Below, piece after piece: positions 26,501 to 38,500 of a stretch of DNA of 64,000 nt. Both the position numbers and the translations under genes were made by a program. The notes under the pieces are model-generated. The model saw nothing but the letters and a program-made list of their open reading frames with translations. It was not told where the DNA came from and did not search any database. How positions within the stretch are numbered: position 1 is the stretch's first letter; each line of letters opens with the position of its first letter. Source of the stretch: Siphonodentalium dalli (lineage: Eukaryota; Mollusca; Scaphopoda; Gadilida; Siphonodentaliidae); NCBI GenBank assembly GCA_032622095.1, contig CP136061.1, positions 191,030,369 to 191,094,368 of the forward strand. The letters run 5' to 3'.

Positions 26501-29500
26501 TCTTTCGACTGAGCGATCTGTAATATTGTTTTCACGATCAATACCTGCGAATCTACGCCCGCCAGTATGTATGAGCGCGTGGTCTTGTTAGACACATGAC
26601 AAATGTAATAACACATTACATCGACTTCAAGGTATTTCGAAAATTCTACCTTGTCTATCACGATTAAATATCATATAACTCATTGTATCATCAGTACAAT
26701 AGTTACTAACACTCCGTAACAGGGGGATGGTATTCGTTATCACATATATAACCACACTTCGAATTGATGTGTTGTCTGACGTTCTAAATATTGTGTTGCA
26801 TTCTTTACATCCATGTATGTACAGTTTGGGTTCCTACGAACTATTGTTCACCGACTGCAATGAAGTGAAAACTTTGTGGCCTGACACTAAGCCATCTTAC
26901 CGTAGGCTCTAATATGCCTCGGCGTGGGCGAGCTTGCAATGATGTATTGCACGCCGTAATAGTTCCATACATTGTACATGACAATCATATCGTATCAGGG
27001 CCTCATGTATGCTGTCAGAACTGACTACTAGTATGCTTACATATGGTGAACAGTTTTCATCCCAATACTGACATACTTTGCAGTTTCATCAGTGAATGAT
27101 AACGGCAAACAGCGAAATAGAAAGAATACATATTGTCACGTGCTCCAGATTCACTGCCAATAGTCTTTCCAGTAGAGACCATCACTTGGCTCACTAACTT
27201 CTATTTCCACATATATCAAAACGATATTCTGCCACCTAGCTTTCACTCGTGTATGATGCGCAGTTACATGCAACACATTTATATTGCGCAGAAAGGACTG
27301 CATTTGTATTGTTACATGTCTAAAGCGAGCTTACATGCGCAGCGTTTATATTGCGCACATCTACTGCCAATATATTTCCGAAACCGGCCATGACATGGCT
27401 CTTCGTCTATGGCGGCTGTTCTGGGTGGGGAAGACTCGTTGTCACGTGACGCTCTTGCTCTCATAGACATAGCGCACCAGCCAAATGGCCTTCTGACTCT
27501 TCCCCATGGTGCAGTGGCCCACATCATTACAAGATGGGGTCCAGTCGATCCCCTGGAATAGTAATACCTTCGGGATACATCCGGGCCTGCTCCTCCGCAG
27601 TCATGTGATCATAGTGGTATATCATCGACATATCCACTGATTATGTGACAAAACGATTCGATACAATCATGACGAAAATACAGGCATTCGTATCTTCACG
27701 TCCGCTGTAAGCGCACTTTCCTAACGGAAACCGCCTAGTTCTTGCCTATGTGCATTCGGAACTCATCGTCCTCATATACGAGAAAAGACAGTATCTTACC
27801 TGTCATAGCAGGTAAGATCACGTGGCCAGGGGTATAACGTGCTTTTATATTAACCTTACTTTATATTCAATAACCTAGGTTGTATTGTGTTATGTATATT
27901 AACCTTGCTTTGTTATAACTAACAGCATGTCTTGCAGTCGAACATGATTCGAATTTGATGGCCACACACCGTGCAGGTTGCTCATTCACGGGTGTATTAC
28001 TTGTTATCGTTGGGTAAGGGCATATTAGTCAATGATTACCTACTTTGAGCAACCGTACCAGTCTTTACCTCGGGCAGGACCAGTTCTGGCCCCCCAGGTC
28101 CTGCTACGGCAGTTGAACCAATGGTAGGCGGGTGCTGCATGCGGTTGATTCGGGAAACCAATCTTCACGGGCGATTGCTCCGGCACCTTTCTCTCAGGTG
28201 CCTAATGGTAGTGGCAATACGATTATTAAATTTCGAAAAAATTCACATCGATATACTATTATTCCACATAGAGTGAAATTTCCATCAGTATTTTGATTTC
28301 GGCCTGGATTCCTGCCACGAAGATCTGTTTATTGGGCACCTGGGAGTAGCCTTTGGCGGCTGTTCTGGGTGGGGAAGACTCGTTGTCACGTGACGCATAT
28401 GCTCTCATAGACATAGCGCACCAGCCAAATGGCCTTCTGACTCTTCCCCATGGTGCAGTGGCCCACATCATTACAAGATGGGGTCCAGTCGATCCCCTGG
28501 AATCGTAATACCTTCGGGATACATCCGGGCCTGCTCCTCCGCCGTCATGCGATCATAGTGGTATGTCATCGACGTTTATTCCAGTTTGGTCAGGACCACC
28601 TGCATTTGGGGGATTCCATGGAAGGGGCTTCCTCTGATCAAATGGCTCATCAGAACTTATTCCCTCTGGCCTTGGGGGCGCAGCTTGATGATGCCCCAGA
28701 ATTTGAGGGGGTGACCTTGGACAGGCCATAGCTACTTATCCCAAATGCAAGAGCATTTGTCTTGCGTCGAACCATTTCAGAGTAGGCCTCTTCCACAGTC
28801 TGGTATCCCAACCTGATGCAGCCAATTCTGTTGGCGTCGATCTTGACATGCTTCTCTGCATCGCATGGCGTCGGCAGGTTTGACGACGATGAGCAAGAAT
28901 CGCGGGTCGACAGTGGGTCGTCAGGCACACTGTCGGACGAGGATTCTTTTATAAAAGAAAAAAGAAGAAAAGAAAAAGAAAGAAGAAATAAAAAGAAGAA
29001 AGAGAAAAAATAGCCTTTGGAGGATGTTCTGGGTGGGGTAGACTCGTTGTCACGTGACGCTCTTGCTCTCATAGTCTAGACATAGCGCACCAGCCAAATG
29101 GCCTTCTGACTCTTCCCCATGGTGCAGTGGCCCACATCATTACAAGATGGGGTCCAGTCGATCCCCTGGAATCGTAATACCTTCGGGATACATCCAGGCC
29201 ACTCCTTCACCGGTAGGAAAGAAAGGCTGAATGATCTGGGTGGGGAAGCCTTGTTGCGTGCCTCCAAGTGCTGCACCAACCAACCTTCTAACTCTTCCCC
29301 ATGGTGCAGGGGCCCACATCTCCACAAGATGGGGTCCAATCCCTGGAATCGTAATACCTTAGGGATACCTCCAGGCCACTCCTTCACCGGTAGGAAAGAA
29401 AGGCTGAATGATCTGGGTGGGGAAGTCTTGTTGCGTGCCTCCAAGAGCTGCACCAACCAGCCTTCTATCTCTTCCCCACGGTGCAGTGGCCCACATCTCC

Positions 29501-32500
29501 ACACGATGGGGTCCAATCTCCTGGAATCGTAATACCTTCGGGATACCTCCAGGCCACTCCTTCACCGGTCATTTTGCAATTTTGATCATTCTGCTACATT
29601 TGATCATTTCGAAATGTACCCGACACTCGTTATGTGCGCCATCATAGATCACTGATGCTTCTATGCTTGTTCATCAAGTCCGCTGTGGTGTTCTCTAATC
29701 CCATATATACTGGTATGCAATGATACCTTGGATCATGATGGCGTTCCCTGCTCTCTACATTATACGAGGCTGGAGTACAGATGTGTGGCATGATATAATG
29801 AAACCTCATACCTCGCTATGATATCTGCAGCATATCATTTTTATATCTGGTTTGTGTATCACAGGGAGCAATTTACTTTCGATATCTGATTAGCAAATAA
29901 TCTCACATTGACATGATTAGATAGCATTTTTATAACATCATACATGTATAAAGAAATTCCTCGCTATTACCGGTATCCACATTTCAGTGGCAAATCGCGA
30001 TGCGATTCCAGTTAATTTGCTCCCTGGTGTATCATAAGCATTCTGATATCTTATGGCCTACACAATGGCTGCATGTGACATCAGTTCATAATGTGAACTG
30101 TCGAGAGAGCGAAGAAGATGACAAAGAGAATAGGATGCAGCAAAGTTGTACTTGCTCGGTTGTCTCGCTCGCATGAATTATATGGCACTACCTGGGATGT
30201 TTATTCCAAAAACAAGGGGGGCGGGCGGTACACATTTGAGCAATGTCGTAATCTGAATTGGGAGCTCTTTCACGTAACATAATCATATCTGATTCATGAC
30301 TAAATCACATTTACATGAATCATGTTTCGGAAGAGTACATTCCCATCGAATTTGGATATTAATTAACTTTATTGCTCGTGCCTCCTCCTGGGCTTGCATT
30401 CTAATCCATATAGTTCAGTTGAGGGCTTCTCCTTGGCGGAAAAATATAATATTTATAAATAATATTACTTTTTCCTTAAGGGAAGCCCGAAACTGAACTA
30501 TCATAGATCCCTCCCATGGTGGTGCCATTCCCAACCCCGCGACTCGCAAATCTCATGATTAAGTCGGAAATAAAAAAACTGACTAGACAATAGATAGAAT
30601 GCGGGTGTATTCATGCGAGACTAATCTGGACACGGATGTGAGTGGGGTCGGCACAGCAATAAAATTTTAACCCTCCTGATTGACACAAGGCCGGAGACGT
30701 AATCCATATAGTTCAGTTTCGGGCTTCCCTTAAGGAAAAAGTAATATTATTTATAAATATTATATTTCAAAGATTTTTGGTATATGAGTTCACCTGTCCA
30801 TTACCTAGAATGAGTTTGCAAGCCAGGTCCGGCCGGATATTTTTACCGGAGTTATTGGACTTTGTTTATTATTTTTGTCGAATTAACCAAATAGCAAATA
30901 GACCACGTCACTGGGCTCATTTCCACAAATCTCAATGGATTTCAAAGATATTTGGTATATGAGTTCACTTGACCAGTATCTAGAACGAGTTCGCAAACCA
31001 GGTCCGGCTGGATATTTTAAGCGGACTTATTGGACGTTACAGGGTTCATTTCCACAAATGTCAACGGATTTCAAAGATTTTTGGTATATGAATTTACATG
31101 ACCAGTATCTAGAACGAGTTCGCAAACCAGGTCCGGCGGGATATTTTCAGCAGAGTTATTGGACTTTATTATTTTTGGTGCAAATGTACGATGTCACAGG
31201 GCTAATTTCCACAAATGTCAACGGATTTAAAAGATTTTTGGTATATTCATTCCCATGACCAGTATCTAAAATGAGTTCGCAAGCCAGGCTTTTGGACAAA
31301 ATCCCACCTCTTGTTTAGCACATACTGAGAACGCTAACATTATTGAGAATGCACTTCCCCAACTGCACAATTCGGCATGCGATACCGCCATCTGCGACTG
31401 CTTGTTCAGCCTTCCTACAAACCCACAAAATCATGTTTTGCTACCTTGCTACCTTAGCTAAATTAGAGGTAGAGAGTTCTGGCATCTAATTTCACTTGTC
31501 ATGCAAATAATGGAAAAATGAAGAAAAGCTCTCAAACTCTTTCATCACGGCTGCCCAGTTTAGCGAGGACAGTGTAATTTTCGGGAATAATACAAATGAT
31601 TTTATTGGTTAGCGATTTGGATATCCTGTTGTTGATATTCGACATCCTTACTAATGGTTACGCAGACCAACCATATCATGTACGACCATAAAGAGATTTT
31701 CGTGGCCAAAATATACACATAAAAATTACTATTTTGGGGTTTATTAAAATTTGTTGATGCAACACTTCTGACAGATGCACGGTGTTTTGAGTCACATACC
31801 AATTTGGTTTGTTACTGTTCATCAGAGATGCATACCGATAACATATGTTTATGAAATAAAGAAGAGCTGTCTAATGAGGTTTTATTTGTGGTATCCGTCT
31901 AATGTCTCCTAATATTTTCAACGTAATGTTACGAAATTCTCCATTCCTCAACGGTGTGACTTCAATAATAATAGTTGCAGGTGCTTGTTATAAACATGAC
32001 ATTGAAATTATAAAGTTGCTCATAATTCATCGGCATTATCACAAGTAAAAGCATGTGGGAAAATATGTCTATTTCGGTAAAATATCGTATTTTTGGGCAC
32101 ACTAGGTTAGTACTGGTCTGTTCTTACCTTTGATAAAGCAATAATGTTCAATTAACTTATTGGTAAAACATTTTAAACCATGCAGGATGTCATCACAACC
32201 GCTTACATGTATATACTCTACACTTGCAAGGAATTGATACATGTAATTGTGGGACACATTGTTGTGCGAGTTGCTATTCAAGATAGGGCCTACCCCAGAA
32301 ACATGTGATGTAACTGTTTATTGGGTTTCAGTGTTCCTTCTCAGTTCTGACCTGTACACACAGATATAATTTTGATATAACTTGTATATAACACAAATTG
32401 AAGAACACTTACTAACAATTATAAGAACATGCAGTTTGCCATATCCCACATCACTCTAAAGGTATTATTGAAGGAATACATCAGGGACATGTAATTATAC

Positions 32501-35500
32501 CCAATCCAAAAGATGGGGGGGGGTATACTGGATTACATGTACGTATGCATCCGTTCATCTGTGCTTCCGACCTTTCGTCCACTCATATATCTCAACCATG
32601 GGTTACCGGATCTCAATTAAATTCCGTATGCGGGTTTTGCATCAGGTGGGCTTTTAAAAGAGGGTTCATTGATGTTGTTTTCATTTTCCATTCAAGAGTT
32701 ATCCATCTTTTTTTATCTGAAAATGTTGGATTTTCGTCCGTCTGCTCATATATCTGAACCATGGGTTATCGGATCTTGACAAAGATTGGTATGCAGGTAT
32801 GTCATCAGGAGTGCTGTCAAAAGAGTGTTCATTGAAAATGTTGCCTTGTGTTGGCATCAGTCATCTATCCGTGTGTCACTGATCCATCAACAATCTCCTT
32901 TAGCACACCCTACACTGCCAGATATCTCATCTGACATCACCAAACATGGTTCATAGGGCTGAAATCTGGTATACATGTAGCTTAAACTGTAGAGTTTGAC
33001 ATTATCAGCTACCAAATTGAGCTACAGTGTCATTGACACTTTCATTTATGAAACTTAGTATATGGTCTTCATATGAGAAAGTCCCATTCATGTTCAAAAT
33101 TTGGTTCCCATTGGACCATTTCTGATGCAGTTATTGAACTTGAGAATCAAGCCTTGAAATAGCGTGTCTGTCATTTGCAGAATGAGGTCCCCAGAGGGTG
33201 AATTTAGTGATGCTACCCTGCATAGCGAGCTAGCATCACCAAATTCACCCTCTGGGGACCTCATTCTGCTTACACCTCAGTAGAATGAGGTTCCCAGAGG
33301 GTGAATTTGTTGATGCTAGCCCGCTATGCTGAGTAGCATCACTAAATTCACCCTCTGGGAACCTCATTCTGCAAATGACAGACACGCTATTTCAAGGCTT
33401 GTTGAAAATACATACATGTAACATAATACATATTTTTCAGAGAGTGAGATATCCCAGAAACCGCCGAGGCCTTCATCAGCAAAGATATCTGTAAATGTGC
33501 AAAATCCTGATGGTGCGATGAATAAAACAGCCAGTGCAGGTTCTGTGGCACCTGCCAAAATAAAGCCTCAGGGGACTGCCCACATCATCACTCACAGCCC
33601 TCCAAGTGACCTTGAGAACAAGAAGGTGTCTGTTGTCAGTACAAACTTCATGGAAAAGACGCCATCGAAGACCGCTGTTGTACAGCCAAACTACAGAGCA
33701 ACTGTGTATTCAGTTGGAGGGAAGGAAAACAAATGTTCAAGTTTTATTTTGCCTTATGACTACAACAACAGCCAAGGACAGCCCACTGCTTATAACGGCA
33801 GTGAATACCATAATGATAACTCCCCTCGTGGGAATGATTCTCTTCCTGTTAAAAATATGATCTATGACGAACGAAGTCCGACTTATGGCGAGAATGGTCT
33901 TCGAATGGATAGGACTCCGACTGATGACGAGATAAACTTTCTGTGGGAGAAAGTTCGGACTTGTCTTAATCGGAGCAATTCGAGCCAGTCACTCAGTAAA
34001 TCTTCAGTCACTGATCAGTCAATAGCCCGTCAGACTGCACATATATCTAATAAAGTTTTCGATGGTGCATCACTCGGTCCTCATAATGGAATGAGGGGCT
34101 ATAATCAGCAAAATGGTGCAAGCAACAAGAACAATAACTTCCATCCGAATTACTTGAAACGGACAACAACAGCTGGATATTCTCACAAATATGGTCTCCT
34201 GCAACAGAGAAAGCAGTCCACAACTCGCGGATCAGATAAACCAAAAATTCCTCGTCAACATACACAGGTGATGCCAGCACATAGTCAGCTAGATCCAGAA
34301 CAAGGGAAACTTTTCACTTTACAATGTGAACGTAAGTACTATGTAAAATCAACTATATTCACATACATGTAGTGCAAAGAATTCAGCCTTTGGTTCTTTT
34401 GCTTAAATTTAGTCATGTACAGTAATGACCTAAATAATCGACTCCTTAACCACAGCAGAATTATGGGTAATTTTTCAGGAAATATGGCTTGTTGCCATTC
34501 ATAGGAAAGCTCTCAGTGAGAGCTTTCCGATGAATAGCAACAAGCCATATTTCCGACTAAATCCTGAACTATTATCCATAATTCTGCTGTGGTTAAGGAG
34601 TCGATTATTTAGAGCAATGCGGAACAATGCGCAATGTAGAACAGCCATTGAATGGACATTGCTCGTTATGTTGAGATCGTTTTGTTTGTGCCGGTTCAAT
34701 TTTTTTAATCAGCAGTTGTGTAAAAACTGTTACTATAGACTATGGTAAGAAAATCTAGAGCTGTCGTCGCTCTGAAATATTTATGGTACAACATAAGATT
34801 GATGATTAAAATGAAGAGAAAGCAATGTGTTTTAAAATAGTTTCATATTAAGATGTGTAATATACTTTTTGTCCCCCAAAAACATTTTTTTCAGGGACTA
34901 TTAAAATAGCCAGTGTCCACTCAAATACGGTATCTACTTTTTTTTATTTCAGCTTCTGACAGTATGTCTGCATTCATGTTCGCTGAACAGCTAGCCGATC
35001 GGTCTCTGAGTGGAAGCCAGATACATCAGGTTGTCGAGGAGGCTGAACAAAGGCATCAGCACTTTACAGAGAATTACCCTGGTCAAAAAGGTTTGTTGGC
35101 AGTGAGATAAAAGCAATACAGTAAAACCTCTCCAAACCGGACCCTCTATAAACCGAATCCCTCTCCATACCGACCAAATTGTCTGGTCCCGAAGTCACCC
35201 AAGTGCATTCTCACTAAAAATTACCTCTGTAATCCGGAAACTCTCCAATCCGAACATCGGACGGTTTTTCTTGTCCAAAAGTGAACGTATACAATTTTTT
35301 TACCTCCGAAATTAGAACGCGGAAAGCTATACCAACCGAACGCACATGCGGTAGATTGGACAAACTTGATGCTGAACTTGTGTTGGCTTTAGTGTATAGA
35401 CTGGGGATCCTTTATAAGTTTAAAATTCTAGCATATACATTCAACTCTGAGTGGCTCATATGTTCTGACATGTTGATTAAAACTGTACTGGTGACGATAC

Positions 35501-38500
35501 ACTCCCATTGTGTACGTTTAGCTAATTAGTGTTTAGGTTTGACAGTGCTCGTAAAAGTCCAATTGCAGTGGTCGTAAAATTAAGTCCAATTCAGCACAAA
35601 GATTGGTGTGGAAACAAAATGTCAGCACTGTAATATCCGCGTGTCACCATTGTTCACTCAATGTGTTAAATAAACATTCAGTAACTGAATGTTTATTTAA
35701 CACATTGAGTGAACAATGGTGACTGAATTTCAGTTATCTAATCAGACACCTGTTGTTATAATCCGATTCAAAGTGGTCGCCAAACAAAACACCGCTAATT
35801 AATCGGTACAATTATTCAAGAGTACGAATCTACTATACTAACGATGCAACATTTTTAAGCGACATTTTCAATCACCGTAACAATTGTCGTTTCCATGTTT
35901 CCTGTCTTATCTATACATCTTGTATGTCTTAATATACCATGTTTTTAATTCTTTTTATAACATGATGTTTTATCTATTGTTATTTATATTTGATTCGGTA
36001 CTTTATTGAATAACTTTTAACTAATCAATAATGAAACGGTTGTGCTTCGACAATGACGTCAATACATTCCGATCGTAGTGCTATAATTCTATAAACCGAA
36101 CACCTCTCTAATCCGAACAGAAGGGCTGGTCCGAAGGATGTTCGGATTGGAGAGGTTTTACTGTATAGTGCAGTGTGACTGATTTGCTAAATTACCAGAA
36201 CAGTATCTGTTGTTTTGTATATACGTAGAATGTTAATTTGAATATTTGTTAATCATTCACCTGGTACTAAAATGGAAGTTCCTATTTGGAAATAACTAAG
36301 AAAATTACTATCATAAATTGGGTTATAAGATGATACAGTTACCGATATGAATGGTTATCCTATAAGTACTTTAGAATAGTTTTCAGGTTGAAAACGAAAG
36401 AAGTAAAACAAAATATTGGACCACTTAAAGGTACTCAATCCAATCAGAGTTACAACAACAACATCATTTCTTCAAAATACGCTTTAATAGTTATCAGAAT
36501 CGATTAATTACAACAAAATAATGCAAACAATGTCAACTATAGTATAAAATATCCCAAAACGTGTTACTTATCAACATGATGTTCAGCGAAATTTGGCCTT
36601 ATTATCAACACAAACCACTTGATTTTAGAGTTATCCATCTTCATCCGCAATTTGGTCAGTTTGACGAATATTTTCCAGGCAGAAAAAAGTACATACTAAT
36701 ATCTCGAGGAATAACAGATTAAATTTTTTTATATCTGATCACTCTGATCATTCCCGAAGCCAAAGAAATAGTAATTTAGGGGTGTTTAATCGGATAATGC
36801 GTCTTTAAACTACCCAACAGATTTACATTTAGTAAGGAATATGCAAACAAAGATATCGATAATATTGGCCTCATCTTTTGATTTGTATAAAAAGTCAATG
36901 GAGAGGTCTGAAATATGTTGTTTAAATAATAATCTCAATGTTAAAGCAAATATAATAGCGTAAATTGACAAGCGTCTTGCTATACAATGCAAAATTAATT
37001 AACTCTTATTTTCAGGGTGACATTTAGGCCCAATAGGGCCGGGTGCGCGATGTAAATTAAATGTCTTAAATTTGTTTGTAATTTAACATGCACATGTCAC
37101 GTAAATAAAAGATATTACTACTACTATTCAATCTAATATTTTTGCAAACTTCTAAAAATAAAGAAATAGAAAAAGATTCTCTATACATTTAAATAATTCT
37201 CTCATTTTAGTTCCCACTATGTTGTCACTTGAAGAACAGAGAATACTTGAGTCATTAGACAAGCTGAATGAAAAATTAAGAAGTAAGTCACCTGCTTATA
37301 AATATATATATTTATTGTTTTCTCCAGACAATGATGGTTGATATCTGACTGAAAATCTGTTGAAACTACAGTAATGCCCTAAAAAATCTCAATGAGAGCT
37401 TTCCGATGAATGGCAACAAGCCATATTTCCAACTAAATCCTGAAAAATTACCCATAATTCTGCTGTGGTTAAGGAGTCAATTTTTTAGGGTATTACTGTA
37501 ATTACTGTTAAATGTGTATAATAAATGTATCATTAGCTCTCTGGCCATTATATGGACAACTCATTTTATGAATTGATCATGGTAGAAACCAAATAGGTAT
37601 GTCGAACAGTAGTTAGGAATCATGACCCCCAACAGCCAAAACATTGTGATGATTCCTAGAAAATGAATTGTTACTACTTGGTTTTCCAAAAGTTAATGAA
37701 TTTTTGTCTCTAATAACACAATTCACAAACAGACTAAAGATATCCTGATAAAAATTTGTTTTTGAAAGAAGCCACTTAACCATCTATAACAGTGACATTT
37801 TTAATGACAGAAGCTTTTGGCGGCAAACAAATTAAAGATATACGGTTTCATTATGTTCATATCTGAATATTGTCAAAGATATTGATGCTAAGATAAAAAT
37901 TTGCAGGAAATGCACATATGGAAATTTAACAAGAAGAGCATTTCCTTATTCAATATTAGGCCATTATAAAAATGTTCTTTTTCCCTCTGAACAGAATCTC
38001 AAATGATATATCGAAATATCACTCAATTCTGATTTCTTAGTGCTCTATGCTGAAGACATCAAATATTTATTATAATGTCCCAAGTATTATCCTCTTGTAT
38101 GCTACATGCAGCTCTTGTTCCACTCTTTAAAATTGACCATGCCTCAAGGCTGTTCTATGCTCAACTTGAACCATTAGAAAATGTTACGAAGTATACATGT
38201 ATACTAGTATAATGAATGATGATATTTGGTAATTAAAGTCATTCCCAATTTTTTGACGAATGCCGGCTGACTGGGATCTCTGGCTAGCTGGGACCTTGGC
38301 TAACTGGGACCTTGGCTAACTATAGTTCCTATAGGACCTTGGTTAACTGGGACCTCTGACCTCTCGTCATCTGTATGTACACATATAGAGCATTGAAGAT
38401 CTACAATGTCTGATCTGACCAACTGATCATTCAAGTTTAATACTGGTACCCATCGCAGATTTTGGCTACACATACAAATTAAATTCAAGAAATATCTCCC

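Larger units (their letters stand above)
25715..30767. mobile_element. DIRS-type tyrosine-recombinase retroelement, apparently non-autonomous (5.05 kb)
   Basis: The element has a left inverted repeat (25715-25887), a right inverted repeat (30569-30767) and a 100-bp internal complementary region next to the right repeat (30402-30501). The internal region joins the complements of the two different outer termini. This layout is diagnostic of DIRS elements in established knowledge, where the region guides replication through a circle. A TTT at each edge and a continuous host repeat across the insertion fit recombinase-mediated insertion without a staggered-cut duplication. I see no reverse transcriptase, RNase H or tyrosine recombinase ORF, and the interior is full of duplications. 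By analogy to DIRS-1, the internal region near the right end implies + orientation. It lies in intron 5. Confidence 0.75.

Noticed and set aside
28816-29013. + strand ORF ending in a lysine-rich run
   Set aside because: The run comes from a purine-rich tract. The opposite strand reads as more protein-like in the same place.
29076-29516. 146-codon minus ORF as a gene
   Set aside because: It is translation across tandem units, repeating itself with frame changes.
33497-34372. Independent 291-aa gene
   Set aside because: The start is a GTG inside an exon and the end is read-through past a donor at 34332. It is exon 6 of the CEP126-like gene.
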